Positions 36,998-45,428 of a DNA stretch of 64,000 bases are shown piece after piece (positions within the stretch are counted from its first letter, which is position 1; every line of letters begins with the position of its first letter). The notes beneath the pieces are model-generated. The model saw nothing but the letters and a program-made list of their open reading frames with translations. It searched no databases and had not been told where the DNA came from. The position numbers and the translations under genes are program-made. The DNA is taken from NCBI GenBank assembly GCA_963844635.1, contig CAWJPD010000009.1:1-64000 (forward strand). The letters are read 5' to 3'. This DNA is from JAJPKK01 sp963844635 (lineage in GTDB: Bacteria > Pseudomonadota > Alphaproteobacteria > Rhizobiales > Xanthobacteraceae).

Positions 36998-37076
36998 TTG
37001 AGTCGTCCCGCTCGATTATCATTGCTTTTGCGCGGGATCTTGTCCGAAAAGTCTGCAACTTTACAGGAGCATGCGC
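36998..37076. repeat. Remainder of two-hairpin repeat after the tandem array
   Basis: TTGAGTCGTCCCGCTCG then GCGCGGGATCTTGTCCGAAA...CTTTACAGGAGCATGCG. It ends about 125 bases before the tRNA-Arg gene. Confidence 0.8.
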
Positions 37077-37200
37077 GAGAGTCTTCGACAAAATCCTTCT
37101 CCCCTGTTCGCGCCTCCAGCGGCGGGGCGGCTGTCACCGTTTCATTGTTGCATCGTGCCCGTTGCCCCCCGATTGGCCATCGGATAATGACAAGGCGAGC

Positions 37201-37277
37201 GCGCCCGTAGCTCAGCTGGATAGAGCGTTGCCCTCCGAAGGCAAAGGTCAGAGGTTCGAATCCCCTCGGGCGCGCCA
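37201..37277 (+). tRNA. tRNA-Arg (anticodon CCG)
   Basis: 77 bases fold as a cloverleaf: acceptor GCGCCCG/CGGGCGC, D-arm GCTCAGCTGGATAGAGC, anticodon stem-loop TTGCCCTCCGAAGGCAA with CCG, variable loop, T-arm AGAGG TTCGAAT CCCCT, discriminator G and encoded CCA. It reads CGG arginine codons, common in this GC-rich genome. No integrase lies next to it. Confidence 0.97.
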
Positions 37278-37498
37278 GCACTTCAATGACGTAGATGAAT
37301 TTATCTTCACCTATCCCGCCTCGGGAGCACCTGGGTAGCACGCACTTGCCGGTCTCGGGACCGTTTACCGGCGTTGCAGGCAAAATAGATCATGCCGAAT
37401 GCGTGACCTGGGAACCTAGTTCAATCGAGTGTGTTCATGTCTTTGCCGCTGGCTCGGACTTTTCCGGGCGCAGTGTGTCTTGAGGATAGGCGGAGGCA

Positions 37499-37729
37499 AT
37501 GATGCGTGTTGCAATATTGGCGGGAATTGTCGCGGTGGCCCTGGCTGCTCCTGGAAGTTCTGCAGCTTTTGCGGCGCCCGCGGGCGGGCCAGGAGACGCG
37601 GACGCCCCGGTCATCGCACCAAAGTCCCGCGTTCGCCATCACCCTTATACTACTCACGGACGAGCCTTGACCCGCGTCGACAAGGAGCGGGGACTTAATG
37701 GCAGGCGTCAGGTGGTGAGGCCTTATTGA
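37499..37729 (+). CDS. Small secreted protein with VDKERGL...RRQVVRPY tail
   Basis: 76 residues (ATG 37499 or 37502). Sec signal (MMRVAILAGIVAVALAAPGS, cleavage near AFA-APA), a short linker with VIAPKSRVRHHPYTT and the tail LTRVDKERGLNGRRQVVRPY, almost identical to that of the protein at 29139. There are no cysteines. The position just after a tRNA gene and the small size would make it easy to miss. Function unknown. Confidence 0.7.
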   Translation: MMRVAILAGIVAVALAAPGSSAAFAAPAGGPGDADAPVIAPKSRVRHHPYTTHGRALTRVDKERGLNGRRQVVRPY

Positions 37730-38592
37730 TCGGATATCACCGGAGCGGGGAGCCTACGAACACCCGGATCGGCCCGCTGCTCCGTGACTTGGACGGCTGG
37801 CGGCATGCCGTCCGGATACTCCCCGGTGAGGTCAGCGATCCTGGGTTCGCGATCGTGGTTGGCATTGCCCGCGTGCTTGATGGCTCGCTCGATGAGCTTG
37901 CCTGGCTTTGCACCCGGTGACGTTGGCCATCTGCGCGTGACCCCTGCCGAGGGTTGGTGGCTGACATGCCTGATCTCGCAGCGCCCGACCGCGACTTGAT
38001 GGTCCGCAAGGGTCTGCGGCGAGGGTAGAGCGGGATGCGTTCAGTTTGAATTGCCCCCCGCTCGATCATTATTCATTTTGCGCATGACCTTGGCCGAAAA
38101 GTCTGCAACTTTGCGGGATCATTGCTGGGGATCAATCCAACCTTGGCAAGACCGCTGGTGCGCGATGTAGCCGATCATCGCGCGGCCAGGACGCCATTGC
38201 CGACCGTGTGATCTAGACGTTCGTTGCGCACTCGTTGCTTCCGATAAGAGGGGCGTCACATGCGGCGCTGCGACGAACGCCGCGGCCCATGGCCGCGGAT
38301 TGTGCGGCATCCGGTCACTTTGCGCCACGCAGGCACCACCCCAATTACTGCGACAGAAGCTGATGCGGTGCGTGCATTTCCCTCCCCCCAGCCGCGCGTA
38401 CAGCAAGCTTCGGCTCCGCCCCGGCCGCCCCCCCGGCCGGGGCTTTCCTTGTGTGCACAGTGCGGCGCATGAGCCGAAGTGGTCCGCCTGTACTGCGACC
38501 GCTACGCGATGGCTGCCTGGCGCTCTCGAAGATGATATAGCGCGTTCCGAACTGGCAGGCGCCAAGTCGCCGCCGATGGCGGGGGAGCGTCG
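37730..38592. other. 863-base region with one repeat, no convincing gene
   Basis: Apart from the palindromic repeat at 38026-38130 there is a C-rich palindrome CCCCGGCCGGGG region near 38432-38450. ORFs present have no family features. A 64-codon plus-strand ORF (37726-37920) has an ordinary composition but no recognised domain. Confidence 0.4.
38026..38130. repeat. Two-hairpin palindromic repeat
   Basis: TAGAGCGGGATGCGTTCAGT...CCCCCCGCTCG, then GCGCATGACCTTGGCCGAAA...CTTTGCGGGATCATTGCT. The inner stem has one mismatch. Confidence 0.85.
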
Positions 38593-39126
38593 ATGCAGCA
38601 GCAGGTCGAAAGTCGGAGGCCGGACGGGGCGCTTTCCGGCAGCGCCCTCATTGCCGCCATCAGGTCTAGCGGGATCGACTTCGTCATCTCGGTTCCCGAC
38701 ATTACGACGAGCGAAGGCCTCCTCCGCCCTCTCACGCAGCAGGCGACGCCGCGGCTCATCCGCATTTGCAAGGAGGACGAAGGCGTCGGCATCTGCGCCG
38801 GCCTCGCCAACGCGGGTCGCCGTGGACTGCTGCTCATCCAGCAGACCGGCCTCCTCGATTCGATCAATGCGCTGCGCGGCGTTGCCGTGGAATACGAGCT
38901 GCCGATCTGCATGATGGTCGGCCTGCTGGGCAAGGAGCCAGGCGTTGCACCGCGGCAATCGAAGCGTTACGGCATCCGCATCGTCGAGCCAATTCTCGAG
39001 GCGATGGGCATCACCTATCACGAGATCGAAACGGATGAGGATGTCGGCAAGGTCAGGCCGGCGATCGACGAGGCTTATGCCCGCTCGCGGCCGGTCGTGT
39101 TGTTGATCGGGCGGAGCCCGTCATGA
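38593..39126 (+). CDS. ThDP-dependent decarboxylase-like enzyme, N-terminal (alpha, Pyr-domain) subunit
   Basis: 177 residues. It corresponds to the ThDP Pyr-binding domain of decarboxylases as in the split sulfopyruvate/phosphonopyruvate decarboxylase family: IAAIRSSGIDFVISVPDITT, ICKEDEGVGICAGLANAGRR (Glu that activates ThDP), GLLLIQQTGLLDSINAL and AVEYELPICMMVGLLGKEPG. The stop overlaps the beta-subunit start (ATGA at 39123). Likely decarboxylates a 2-oxo acid, but the substrate is not determined. First gene of a four-gene operon with a TctC binding protein and a lactonase. Confidence 0.85.
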   Translation: MQQQVESRRPDGALSGSALIAAIRSSGIDFVISVPDITTSEGLLRPLTQQATPRLIRICKEDEGVGICAGLANAGRRGLLLIQQTGLLDSINALRGVAVEYELPICMMVGLLGKEPGVAPRQSKRYGIRIVEPILEAMGITYHEIETDEDVGKVRPAIDEAYARSRPVVLLIGRSPS

Positions 39127-39695
39127 TGAAACGCGACGATTGCCTCAAAGCGCTGGCTCGCCATCTCACCGCCACCGACATCGTGCTGCCGGTCTATTCG
39201 ACCGCGTTCGACTGGCTCGAAATCCGCCCGCATCCGCTGAACTACCTTGCCCACGGCGCCATGGGCCTCGCCTCCTCTCACGGACTGGGCCTTGCGCTCG
39301 GACGTCCGGACCAGCGGGTCATCGTTCTCGATGGCGACGGCAGCCTGCTGATGAATCTCGGCAGCCTCGTCACCATCGCCGCGGTCGCACCGCCCAATCT
39401 TTTTCACTTGGTTTGCGAGAACGGCACCTACGAAGCCAACGGCGGCCACCCGATCCCCGGCCGCGAGCAGGTGGACTTTGCCGGGTTTGCGCGCGCCGCC
39501 GGGTACCCGATCGTGCACACATTTTCCGATCTCGGCGTTTTCGGGCAGCAGATCGGAAATCTCATGTCCGCGCGCGGGCCGGCGTTCGCCAACCTGAAAA
39601 TCATCTCCAGCGGTCCGCAAGAACGCGACTATAGCCGGCTGCACGGCGCGCCCGTGCGCAAAGGCTTCCGCGACGCGCTCGCGGCGGTGTCTTAG
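39123..39695 (+). CDS. ThDP-dependent decarboxylase-like enzyme, C-terminal (beta, PP-domain) subunit
   Basis: 190 residues. The ThDP diphosphate/Mg motif is GDGSLLMNLGSLVTIAAVAP ending in CENGTYEANGGH (GDG to EN, about 28 residues). Start of the domain: LAHGAMGLASSHGLGLALGR. It pairs with the preceding Pyr-domain subunit to form the complete active site. Cytosolic. The TctC gene follows 11 bases after its stop. Confidence 0.87.
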   Translation: MMKRDDCLKALARHLTATDIVLPVYSTAFDWLEIRPHPLNYLAHGAMGLASSHGLGLALGRPDQRVIVLDGDGSLLMNLGSLVTIAAVAPPNLFHLVCENGTYEANGGHPIPGREQVDFAGFARAAGYPIVHTFSDLGVFGQQIGNLMSARGPAFANLKIISSGPQERDYSRLHGAPVRKGFRDALAAVS

Positions 39696-39706
39696 CGGAG
39701 GAAAAC

Positions 39707-40681
39707 ATGGTGCGGCTTCAAGGAGCCTTTCCAGCCGCCGTGATCGCAGCGGCGATCGCGTTGGGCTTTTCTGCTGAGGGCGCAGGCGCACAGGCGGCGA
39801 ATTATCCGGCGCGTACGATCAATTTCGTGGTCGGCTTTGCACCGGGCGGCGGCATCGACACCTTCGCCCGCGTCGTTGCGCAAGGACTCGGCGAACAAGG
39901 CTATTCCGTCGTGATCGAAAACCGCCCTGGCGCCGGCTCGAACATTGCCGCGAAAGTCGTGGCCGCGGCGTCGCCCGATGGCTACACGCTGCTGTTCACC
40001 GGCAACAGCTACGCCATCAACCAGACGCTCTACCGCAATCCGGGCTATGGCACGAGCGATCTGCGGCCGGTCGTTTTCGCTGCGATCGACAGCATGGCGC
40101 TCGCCGTCAATGCGGTGAACCCCGCCCATACGCTCGACGATTTCCTCATGGCCGGAAAAACGCGGCCGTTCAATTTCGGCTACGGCGGTTCGTCGGCGCG
40201 CATCGGCGCCGAATTCGTGTTTAACGTCGCCACCAGGGCGAACGCGACCGGCGTGCCGTTCCAGAGCGGGGCGCCGGCGCTGAACGCACTGCTCGGCAAG
40301 CACGTCGACATCATCGCCGCCCCAATCGCCGAGGTGAACCCGCTCATCGAGCAAGGCGCCGTGCGGGCCCTTGCGGTCACCGGCCCGCGCCGCGCCGCCG
40401 CCTTGCCAAACGTTCCGACGCTCGACGAACTCGGCATTCCCGGCCTCGGAATCAATGGCTGGATCGGCATTTTGGCGCCGGCGCGGACGCCACCGGACAT
40501 CTGCGAAAAGCTGAACGCCGCGGTGAACCGGATCGTCGCCATGCCGAATGTCGACAAGCGGCTGCGCAGCCTCGGCTACGAGCCTTACATTGGCTCGTTT
40601 GCCGAGGCGCCCGCCTTTCTCAAGCGGCAGATCGACACTTGGGGCAACATGATCCGCGCCACCGGTTTGTCCGCCGATTGA
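39707..40681 (+). CDS. TctC/Bug-family tricarboxylate-type solute-binding protein
   Basis: 324 residues with RBS GCGGAGGAAAAC. Sec signal (FPAAVIAAAIALGFSAEGAG, cleavage near AQA). Family marks: YPARTINFVVGFAPGGGIDT, VIENRPGAGSNIAAKVVAAA, PDGYTLLFTGNSYAINQTLY and ILAPARTPPDICEKLNAAVN. Bug proteins bind carboxylates in the periplasm for TctAB transport. No tctA or tctB is in the window, so it may serve as a sensor or use a remote transporter. Co-transcribed with the ThDP pair. Confidence 0.93.
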   Translation: MVRLQGAFPAAVIAAAIALGFSAEGAGAQAANYPARTINFVVGFAPGGGIDTFARVVAQGLGEQGYSVVIENRPGAGSNIAAKVVAAASPDGYTLLFTGNSYAINQTLYRNPGYGTSDLRPVVFAAIDSMALAVNAVNPAHTLDDFLMAGKTRPFNFGYGGSSARIGAEFVFNVATRANATGVPFQSGAPALNALLGKHVDIIAAPIAEVNPLIEQGAVRALAVTGPRRAAALPNVPTLDELGIPGLGINGWIGILAPARTPPDICEKLNAAVNRIVAMPNVDKRLRSLGYEPYIGSFAEAPAFLKRQIDTWGNMIRATGLSAD

Positions 40682-40746
40682 CCGACCTGTCGACTAACGC
40701 CAACGAACGTGCGTTTCACGAAAGAAACCGCTCGGGGAGGAATGCC

Positions 40747-41766
40747 ATGCAGATGACGCGCCGCCACATCCTCGCCACCGGCAGCGCCGCCGCGGCGAGT
40801 GCCGCGCTCATGCCAGAATCCTGGGCCGCCGCATTCGAGCCGAGTGACCGCTATCCCGACCCTGCCGTCAAGGTGCTCGATCCGAGTTTCAACAAATATC
40901 GCATCTTCAATGCCAGCGTGGAGCGGCTTGCGACCGGCATGCGCTGGAGCGAAGGGCCCGTGTGGTTCGGCGATGCGCGCTGCGTATTGTGGAGCGATAT
41001 TCCCAACAATCGCATCATGCGCTGGGACGAGGAAACGCGCCGCGTCAGCATTTACCGCAAACCTTCGAATTACGCGAACGGGAACACCCGCGACCGGCAG
41101 GGCCGCCTCGTCACCTGCGAGCATGATGCGCGGCGAGTGACGCGAACCGAGTATGACGGCACCGTCACGGTGCTGATCGACAAGTTCGACGGCAAGCCGC
41201 TGAACTCGCCGAACGATGTCGTCGTCAAGTCCGACAATTCGATCTGGTTCACCGATCCGCCGTTCGGCATTGGCGGCAATTACGAGGGGCATGTGGCCAC
41301 GAAGGAACTGCCCACCAACGTCTATCGGCTCGACCAGGCGAGCGGGCAGGCGAGCGTCGTCATCGGCGACCGCGTGCCGAACGGCCTCTGTTTTTCCCCT
41401 GATGAGACGAAGCTCTATCTCGCCGACTACAGCGCGACGCCGTTCGCCATCCGCGTCTATGACGTGACCGGGGATGGTTCGCGCGTCACCAATGGCAGGG
41501 CGTTCGTGACCTGCGCGCCGGGCGAAGCGCCGGATGGCTTCCGTTGCGACACCGACGGCAACCTTTGGTGCGGCTGGGGCGGCGGCGAGGATCGCGACGG
41601 CGTTGCCGTTTTCGATCCGCAGGGGAAACGCATCGGCGCAATCTCGCTGCCGGAGCGCTGCGCCAACCTCTGTTTCGGCGGTCTGAAACGCAACCGCCTG
41701 TTCATGGCCGCGAGCCACTCGCTCTATTCGCTTTATGTGGGGACGCAAGGCGCGCTCGGCGGCTGA
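40747..41766 (+). CDS. SMP-30/gluconolactonase-family protein, Tat signal
   Basis: 339 residues from ATG 40747 (RBS GGGGAGGAATGCC). Tat signal MTRRHILATGSAAAASAALM. The propeller blocks match the protein at 21960: RWSEGPVWFGDARCVLWSDI, NANG-like YANGNTRDRQGRLVTCEH, NSPNDVVVKSDNSIWFTDPP, PNGLCFSPDETKLYLADYS and APDGFRCDTDGNLWCGWGGG. Metal-ligand Glu, Asn and Asp are present. Hydrolysis of a lactone in the periplasm is inferred. Last gene of the ThDP-TctC operon. Confidence 0.92.
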   Translation: MQMTRRHILATGSAAAASAALMPESWAAAFEPSDRYPDPAVKVLDPSFNKYRIFNASVERLATGMRWSEGPVWFGDARCVLWSDIPNNRIMRWDEETRRVSIYRKPSNYANGNTRDRQGRLVTCEHDARRVTRTEYDGTVTVLIDKFDGKPLNSPNDVVVKSDNSIWFTDPPFGIGGNYEGHVATKELPTNVYRLDQASGQASVVIGDRVPNGLCFSPDETKLYLADYSATPFAIRVYDVTGDGSRVTNGRAFVTCAPGEAPDGFRCDTDGNLWCGWGGGEDRDGVAVFDPQGKRIGAISLPERCANLCFGGLKRNRLFMAASHSLYSLYVGTQGALGG

Positions 41767-41808
41767 CCTCACGATCAAGAATTCCGTCGGGCGCGTCGCG
41801 GTCGGCAG

Positions 41809-42141
41809 CTACCTGATCAGGAAATCGAGGAAGAAATTCTTTGGTGGCGGAGGAGGCTGCGTAGCTGGCGGGGTGCGTGGCCGGCCCGAATCCAGTGGCG
41901 AGGCCAGAAGATTGCCGCCTTCTTCGCCGAGCGCGGGACGCTGGACCACTGGCTGACCGCTGGCGGATGCCTGGTTATCGGTCAGCGCCGACGGTGGCGG
42001 GTCGAGCGGTCCCTTGCGGCCACAGCCAGATACGCCCAGCGCTGCGATCAGCGCCGTGATCAGTGCGAGCCGGTCGGCCCGGACTGCGAATTGTCCCCGT
42101 ACCCGCAAATGCTCGGCCCTTCCCCAATTGCCGGACATCAT
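41809..42141 (-). CDS. Small LptM/YifL-like lipoprotein
   Basis: About 110 residues from ATG 42141 (other starts possible). A lipobox-like LITALIAALGVSGCGRKGPL, with Cys as the lipidation site, is followed by GRKGPLDPPP, the conserved start of the YifL/LptM family. The rest is Pro/Gln-rich and disordered. It sits 60 bases behind argH, its usual neighbour in alphaproteobacteria. There lysA normally follows, but here the lactonase is next. Confidence 0.75.
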   Translation of the reverse strand: MMSGNWGRAEHLRVRGQFAVRADRLALITALIAALGVSGCGRKGPLDPPPSALTDNQASASGQPVVQRPALGEEGGNLLASPLDSGRPRTPPATQPPPPPKNFFLDFLIR

Positions 42142-42201
42142 AGCAGAATTTCGCCCCAACGCGAGCGCTGCCGCCGCCGAAAACCCTTTGCTTTGCAAAA
42201 A

Positions 42202-43596
42202 TCACGACTTTGCCGCGCCTCCGAGTTGCGAAAGCCACTCCTTTGCCTCGATGCGGACATTGTCCGGCGCGGTCCCGCCAAAACTGGTGCGGCTCGCGAC
42301 CGAATGCTCGACCGAGAGCACCTTGAATACGTCGGCCGTGATCCGCGGTTCGACGACCTGCATGGCCGCGAGCGGCAGCCGTTCGAGCGAAACGCCCGCT
42401 TTGTCCGCCGCGGCAACGAGACGCCCGGTGACATGGTGGGCATCGCGGAATGGCATGCCGAGATGCCGCACCAGCCAATCGGCGAGGTCGGTCGCGGTGG
42501 CATGGCCCTCCCCGGCGGCGGCGCGCATGCGAGCGGCGTCAGGCATCATGTCGCCGACCATCCCCGTCATTGCGGCAAGGCAGAGTGCGAGCGCCGATAA
42601 TGCGTCGATGGCGCCTTCCTTGTCCTCCTGCATGTCCTTCTGATAGGCGAGCGGCAGGCCCTTCATCACGACCAGGAGCGCATTAAGCGCGCCGATGATC
42701 CGGCCGGTCTTGGCCCGTACCAGTTCGGCCGCGTCGGGATTGCGCTTTTGCGGCATGATCGACGAGCCGGTGGTGAAACGATCGCTGAGCCTCAGGAAGC
42801 CGACCAGCGGCGACGTCCAGATCACGATCTCCTCGGCAAACCGAGACAGGTGCATGGCGGTGATCGCGGCAGCAGCCAAAGCTTCCAGCACGAAGTCGCG
42901 GTCGGAGACGGCATCGAGCGAATTCGCTGCGGGCCGATCGAAACCAAGCGCGCGAGCCGTCATGGCGCGGTCGAGCGGGAACGAGGTCCCGGCCAGCGCC
43001 GCGCTCCCGAGCGGACATTCATTGGCGCGCCGCCGGGCATCGGCAAAGCGGCCGCGATCGCGCGCCGCCATTTCCACATAGGCGAGCAGGTGGTGGCCGA
43101 AGGTAACCGGCTGGGCGGTCTGCAAGTGGGTGAAGCCCGGCATCACCGTGCCGTCATGGACGAGCGCTTTCTCGGCGAGCGCAAGCTGGTAGCGCGCGAG
43201 ACTCTTATCGAGGTCATCGATGGCGTCGCGCACCCAGAGCCGGAAATCGGTGGCGACCTGGTCATTGCGGGAGCGGGCCGTATGCAGCCGCCCCGCGGCC
43301 GGTCCGATCAGTTCGCCAAGGCGCGCCTCGACATTCATATGGATGTCCTCGAGCGCGCGCTTGAATTCGAAGCGACCCGCCTCGATTTCTGACAGGATCG
43401 TGTCTAGACCGTGAACGATGCTTTGCGCATCTTCGGCCGAGATGATGCCTTGCGCGTTAAGCATTTCGGCATGCGCACGGCTCGCCGCGATATCCTGGCG
43501 ATAGAGCTTGCAGTCGATGTCGATCGAACTATTGATTTCCGCCATGATGGCGTCGGGCTCGGCTTCGTACCGGCCGCCCCACATTTTGTTGCTCAT
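42202..43596 (-). CDS. argH: Argininosuccinate lyase
   Basis: 464 residues from ATG 43596 (MSNKMWGGRYEAEPDAIMAE), the normal length. Catalyses the last step of arginine synthesis, argininosuccinate to arginine and fumarate. Motifs: LHTARSRNDQVATDFRLW, MPGFTHLQTAQPVTFGHHL, and the flexible signature loop TGSSIMPQKRNPDAAELVR with the catalytic Ser. Divergent from the tlpA-like gene, an arrangement typical of Hyphomicrobiales. Confidence 0.97.
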   Translation of the reverse strand: MSNKMWGGRYEAEPDAIMAEINSSIDIDCKLYRQDIAASRAHAEMLNAQGIISAEDAQSIVHGLDTILSEIEAGRFEFKRALEDIHMNVEARLGELIGPAAGRLHTARSRNDQVATDFRLWVRDAIDDLDKSLARYQLALAEKALVHDGTVMPGFTHLQTAQPVTFGHHLLAYVEMAARDRGRFADARRRANECPLGSAALAGTSFPLDRAMTARALGFDRPAANSLDAVSDRDFVLEALAAAAITAMHLSRFAEEIVIWTSPLVGFLRLSDRFTTGSSIMPQKRNPDAAELVRAKTGRIIGALNALLVVMKGLPLAYQKDMQEDKEGAIDALSALALCLAAMTGMVGDMMPDAARMRAAAGEGHATATDLADWLVRHLGMPFRDAHHVTGRLVAAADKAGVSLERLPLAAMQVVEPRITADVFKVLSVEHSVASRTSFGGTAPDNVRIEAKEWLSQLGGAAKS

Positions 43597-43689
43597 CACC
43601 AAACCCTGCGGGCCAATCGAAAAACGGTGCGCGCCAGGCGGGCTGCCTTTAGCACAGCGGCAACGGCGAAGGACGGAGAGGTTGGCATA

Positions 43690-44346
43690 ATGGCGCCTGA
43701 AACCAAGCCGGTGCGGAATCCTTGGCTCAAGAGGACGCGAGTTGCGCTGTCCGCTGTTGCCACAGTGGTCGCTGTCGCCGCGGTATACGTTGCGACGGCC
43801 TCGGTGCGCAATGCGGGCGACCCGATGTGTCGCGATGCCCTCGCTCATGCCCATCGCATCGCGACGCTCGCCCATGGCGAGGTCGCCGCGGTCCGGGTCG
43901 CCGAAGATGCGCGTCGCGTGCCGGCGCTGGCCTTTCGCGATGCCGCCGGACAAACGAAATCGCTCGCCGATTGGACGGGGCGTACCGTCCTCCTGAATCT
44001 ATGGGCGACCTGGTGCATCCCGTGCCGCAAGGAAATGCCTGCTCTTGACAAATTGGAAGCGCAACTCGGCGGCCCGGATTTCGAGGTCGTCGCTGTCAAC
44101 ATCGATACCCGAGACCCCGAGAAGCCGCGGTCCTGGCTGCACGACAATAGGATCACGCATCTCGCCTATTATTCCGATTCCGATGCCAAGGTGTTTCAGG
44201 ACCTCAAATCGGTCGGCAGAGCGGTCGGTATGCCGACGTCGCTCATCGTCGATCCCAAGGGCTGCGAAATCGCGTACCTCGCTGGGCCCGCCGAATGGGC
44301 GAGTGCGGACGGCGAAAATCTTGTCAGTGCGGCGATGAAGCCCTGA
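43690..44346 (+). CDS. tlpA: TlpA-family membrane-anchored thiol:disulfide oxidoreductase
   Basis: 218 residues. An N-terminal membrane anchor (TRVALSAVATVVAVAAVYVA) is followed by a periplasmic thioredoxin domain: LALAFRDAAGQTKSLADWTG-like lead-in, VLLNLWATWCIPCRKEMPAL with active site WCIPC, VVAVNIDTRDPEKPRSWLHD and the cis-Pro block VGMPTSLIVDPKGCEIAYL. A Cys pair (DPMC..., KGC) outside the active site matches TlpA. It supports reduction of periplasmic proteins, known in Bradyrhizobium for cytochrome oxidase maturation. Divergent from argH with 93 bases between. Confidence 0.92.
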   Translation: MAPETKPVRNPWLKRTRVALSAVATVVAVAAVYVATASVRNAGDPMCRDALAHAHRIATLAHGEVAAVRVAEDARRVPALAFRDAAGQTKSLADWTGRTVLLNLWATWCIPCRKEMPALDKLEAQLGGPDFEVVAVNIDTRDPEKPRSWLHDNRITHLAYYSDSDAKVFQDLKSVGRAVGMPTSLIVDPKGCEIAYLAGPAEWASADGENLVSAAMKP

Positions 44347-44402
44347 TATTTGCCAGGCGGTCTCACTCAGGGTGTATTCGGGATAGTTGCCTCAAGTGTC
44401 AT

Positions 44403-44500
44403 CGTCCGCGCAAGCGGACGATCCAGTAACCCCAGTGTAGTGATTGGTGCACGGGTTGATTGCGCGGGGGTTACTGGATGCCCCGCTTTCGCGGAGCATG
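44403..44500. repeat. Inverted repeat with internal hairpins
   Basis: Arms ATCCAGTAACCCC (44421-44433) and GGGGTTACTGGAT (44467-44479) flank 33 bases. Outside them lie the hairpin CGTCCGCGCAAGCGGACG (44403-44420) and CCCCGCTTTCGCGGAGCATG (44481-44500). It may also act as a terminator between the convergent tlpA and Ser-rich genes. Confidence 0.8.
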
Positions 44501-44525
44501 ACAGACGTGCTTCTCTACCGAGAGC

Positions 44526-45222
44526 CTAGGCGACCACATTGAGGGGGGGCGGCGCGGCAAGCACGGCATCGACCTGCTGCAGTGCATCTACACCGGCTGG
44601 CGTCGGGGTGGTTCCGGTGCTCGACGTGTTTATGGTGATGTTGTCGAGCGAATTCATCAGGTTCTGGACGGCGCTGTAACCGCTTGCCGCCTGCGAACTC
44701 GAGACGGAGGAAGCGGGCGCCGACCCATTGTTGATCGTGATGTCGTCGAGGCTCGACATCAGGTTCTGCACCGCCGTGAAGCCGGTGGTCCCGCTCGTCG
44801 AACCGGTCGAACTCGATGTCGCCGCGGAAGACTGCTGTTGCGAAATCTGATTCTCGACACGGGCCAGGGCCTGCTGCCCCACCAGCGTGCCTTCGCCCTG
44901 AATTTGACTGGTCAGAGCATTTGCAAAGTCGTTGCCCAGCGCCTGATCGAGCGAAATTTCCTGACTGGCGTCGGAACTACTCGAGCTCGACGGGTCCATC
45001 CAGCTATCAGACGACGAGCCGCCGCCCAAGGCCGAAAGCCATGACGACGCGGCTGATGCAGTCGACGCCAACACGCTCGTCGTGACCGCTGACGGAGACG
45101 ACGAAGTAGAAGACGCGGATGACGTCGAAGACGCGGACGACGTCGAGGAGGCCTGCGACCCCGAAGAGGCTCGTCGGTGCGATATAAGATGAAAGCCCGG
45201 AGATGGACGACACCGACGACAT
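44526..45222 (-). pseudogene. Ser/Thr-rich low-complexity protein with internal duplication, possible frameshift near the start
   Basis: A credible start is ATG 45222 (MSSVSSISGLSSYIAPTS); a one-base shift near 45180 joins it to the long frame SSGSQASSTSSASSTSSASS, giving about 230 residues. The middle is richer in structure (SLDQALGNDFANALTSQIQG). Two copies of a 17-residue unit follow: FTAVQNLMSSLDDITINNG and YSAVQNLMNSLDNITINTS. No signal peptide or known domain. The repeats and start resemble small secreted/flagellar-type proteins of this group but I cannot name it. Confidence 0.55.
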
Positions 45223-45428
45223 GGACCCCTCGCTCGCCGGTTAGGGCGCCCGCGAAAACATCTGCTTCGACTCCCCACGGACATCAGCGGCCTGGTGCGT
45301 TCGAAAGGCCATGGGAGGTTCAGTTATTTTCGCGGGTACCCTTGAATGCCCCATCGGGGACAGTAGCAGCGCCAGGTAAAGGGAATCTTGCCGAAACGGC
45401 ATCGGAGTCGGGTTCGGCTCAGGCCTGG

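Noticed and set aside
37201..37277. tRNA-Arg as attachment site of an island
   Set aside because: No integrase, no repeated tRNA 3' end and no change in gene character around it. The integrase here is linked to radC.
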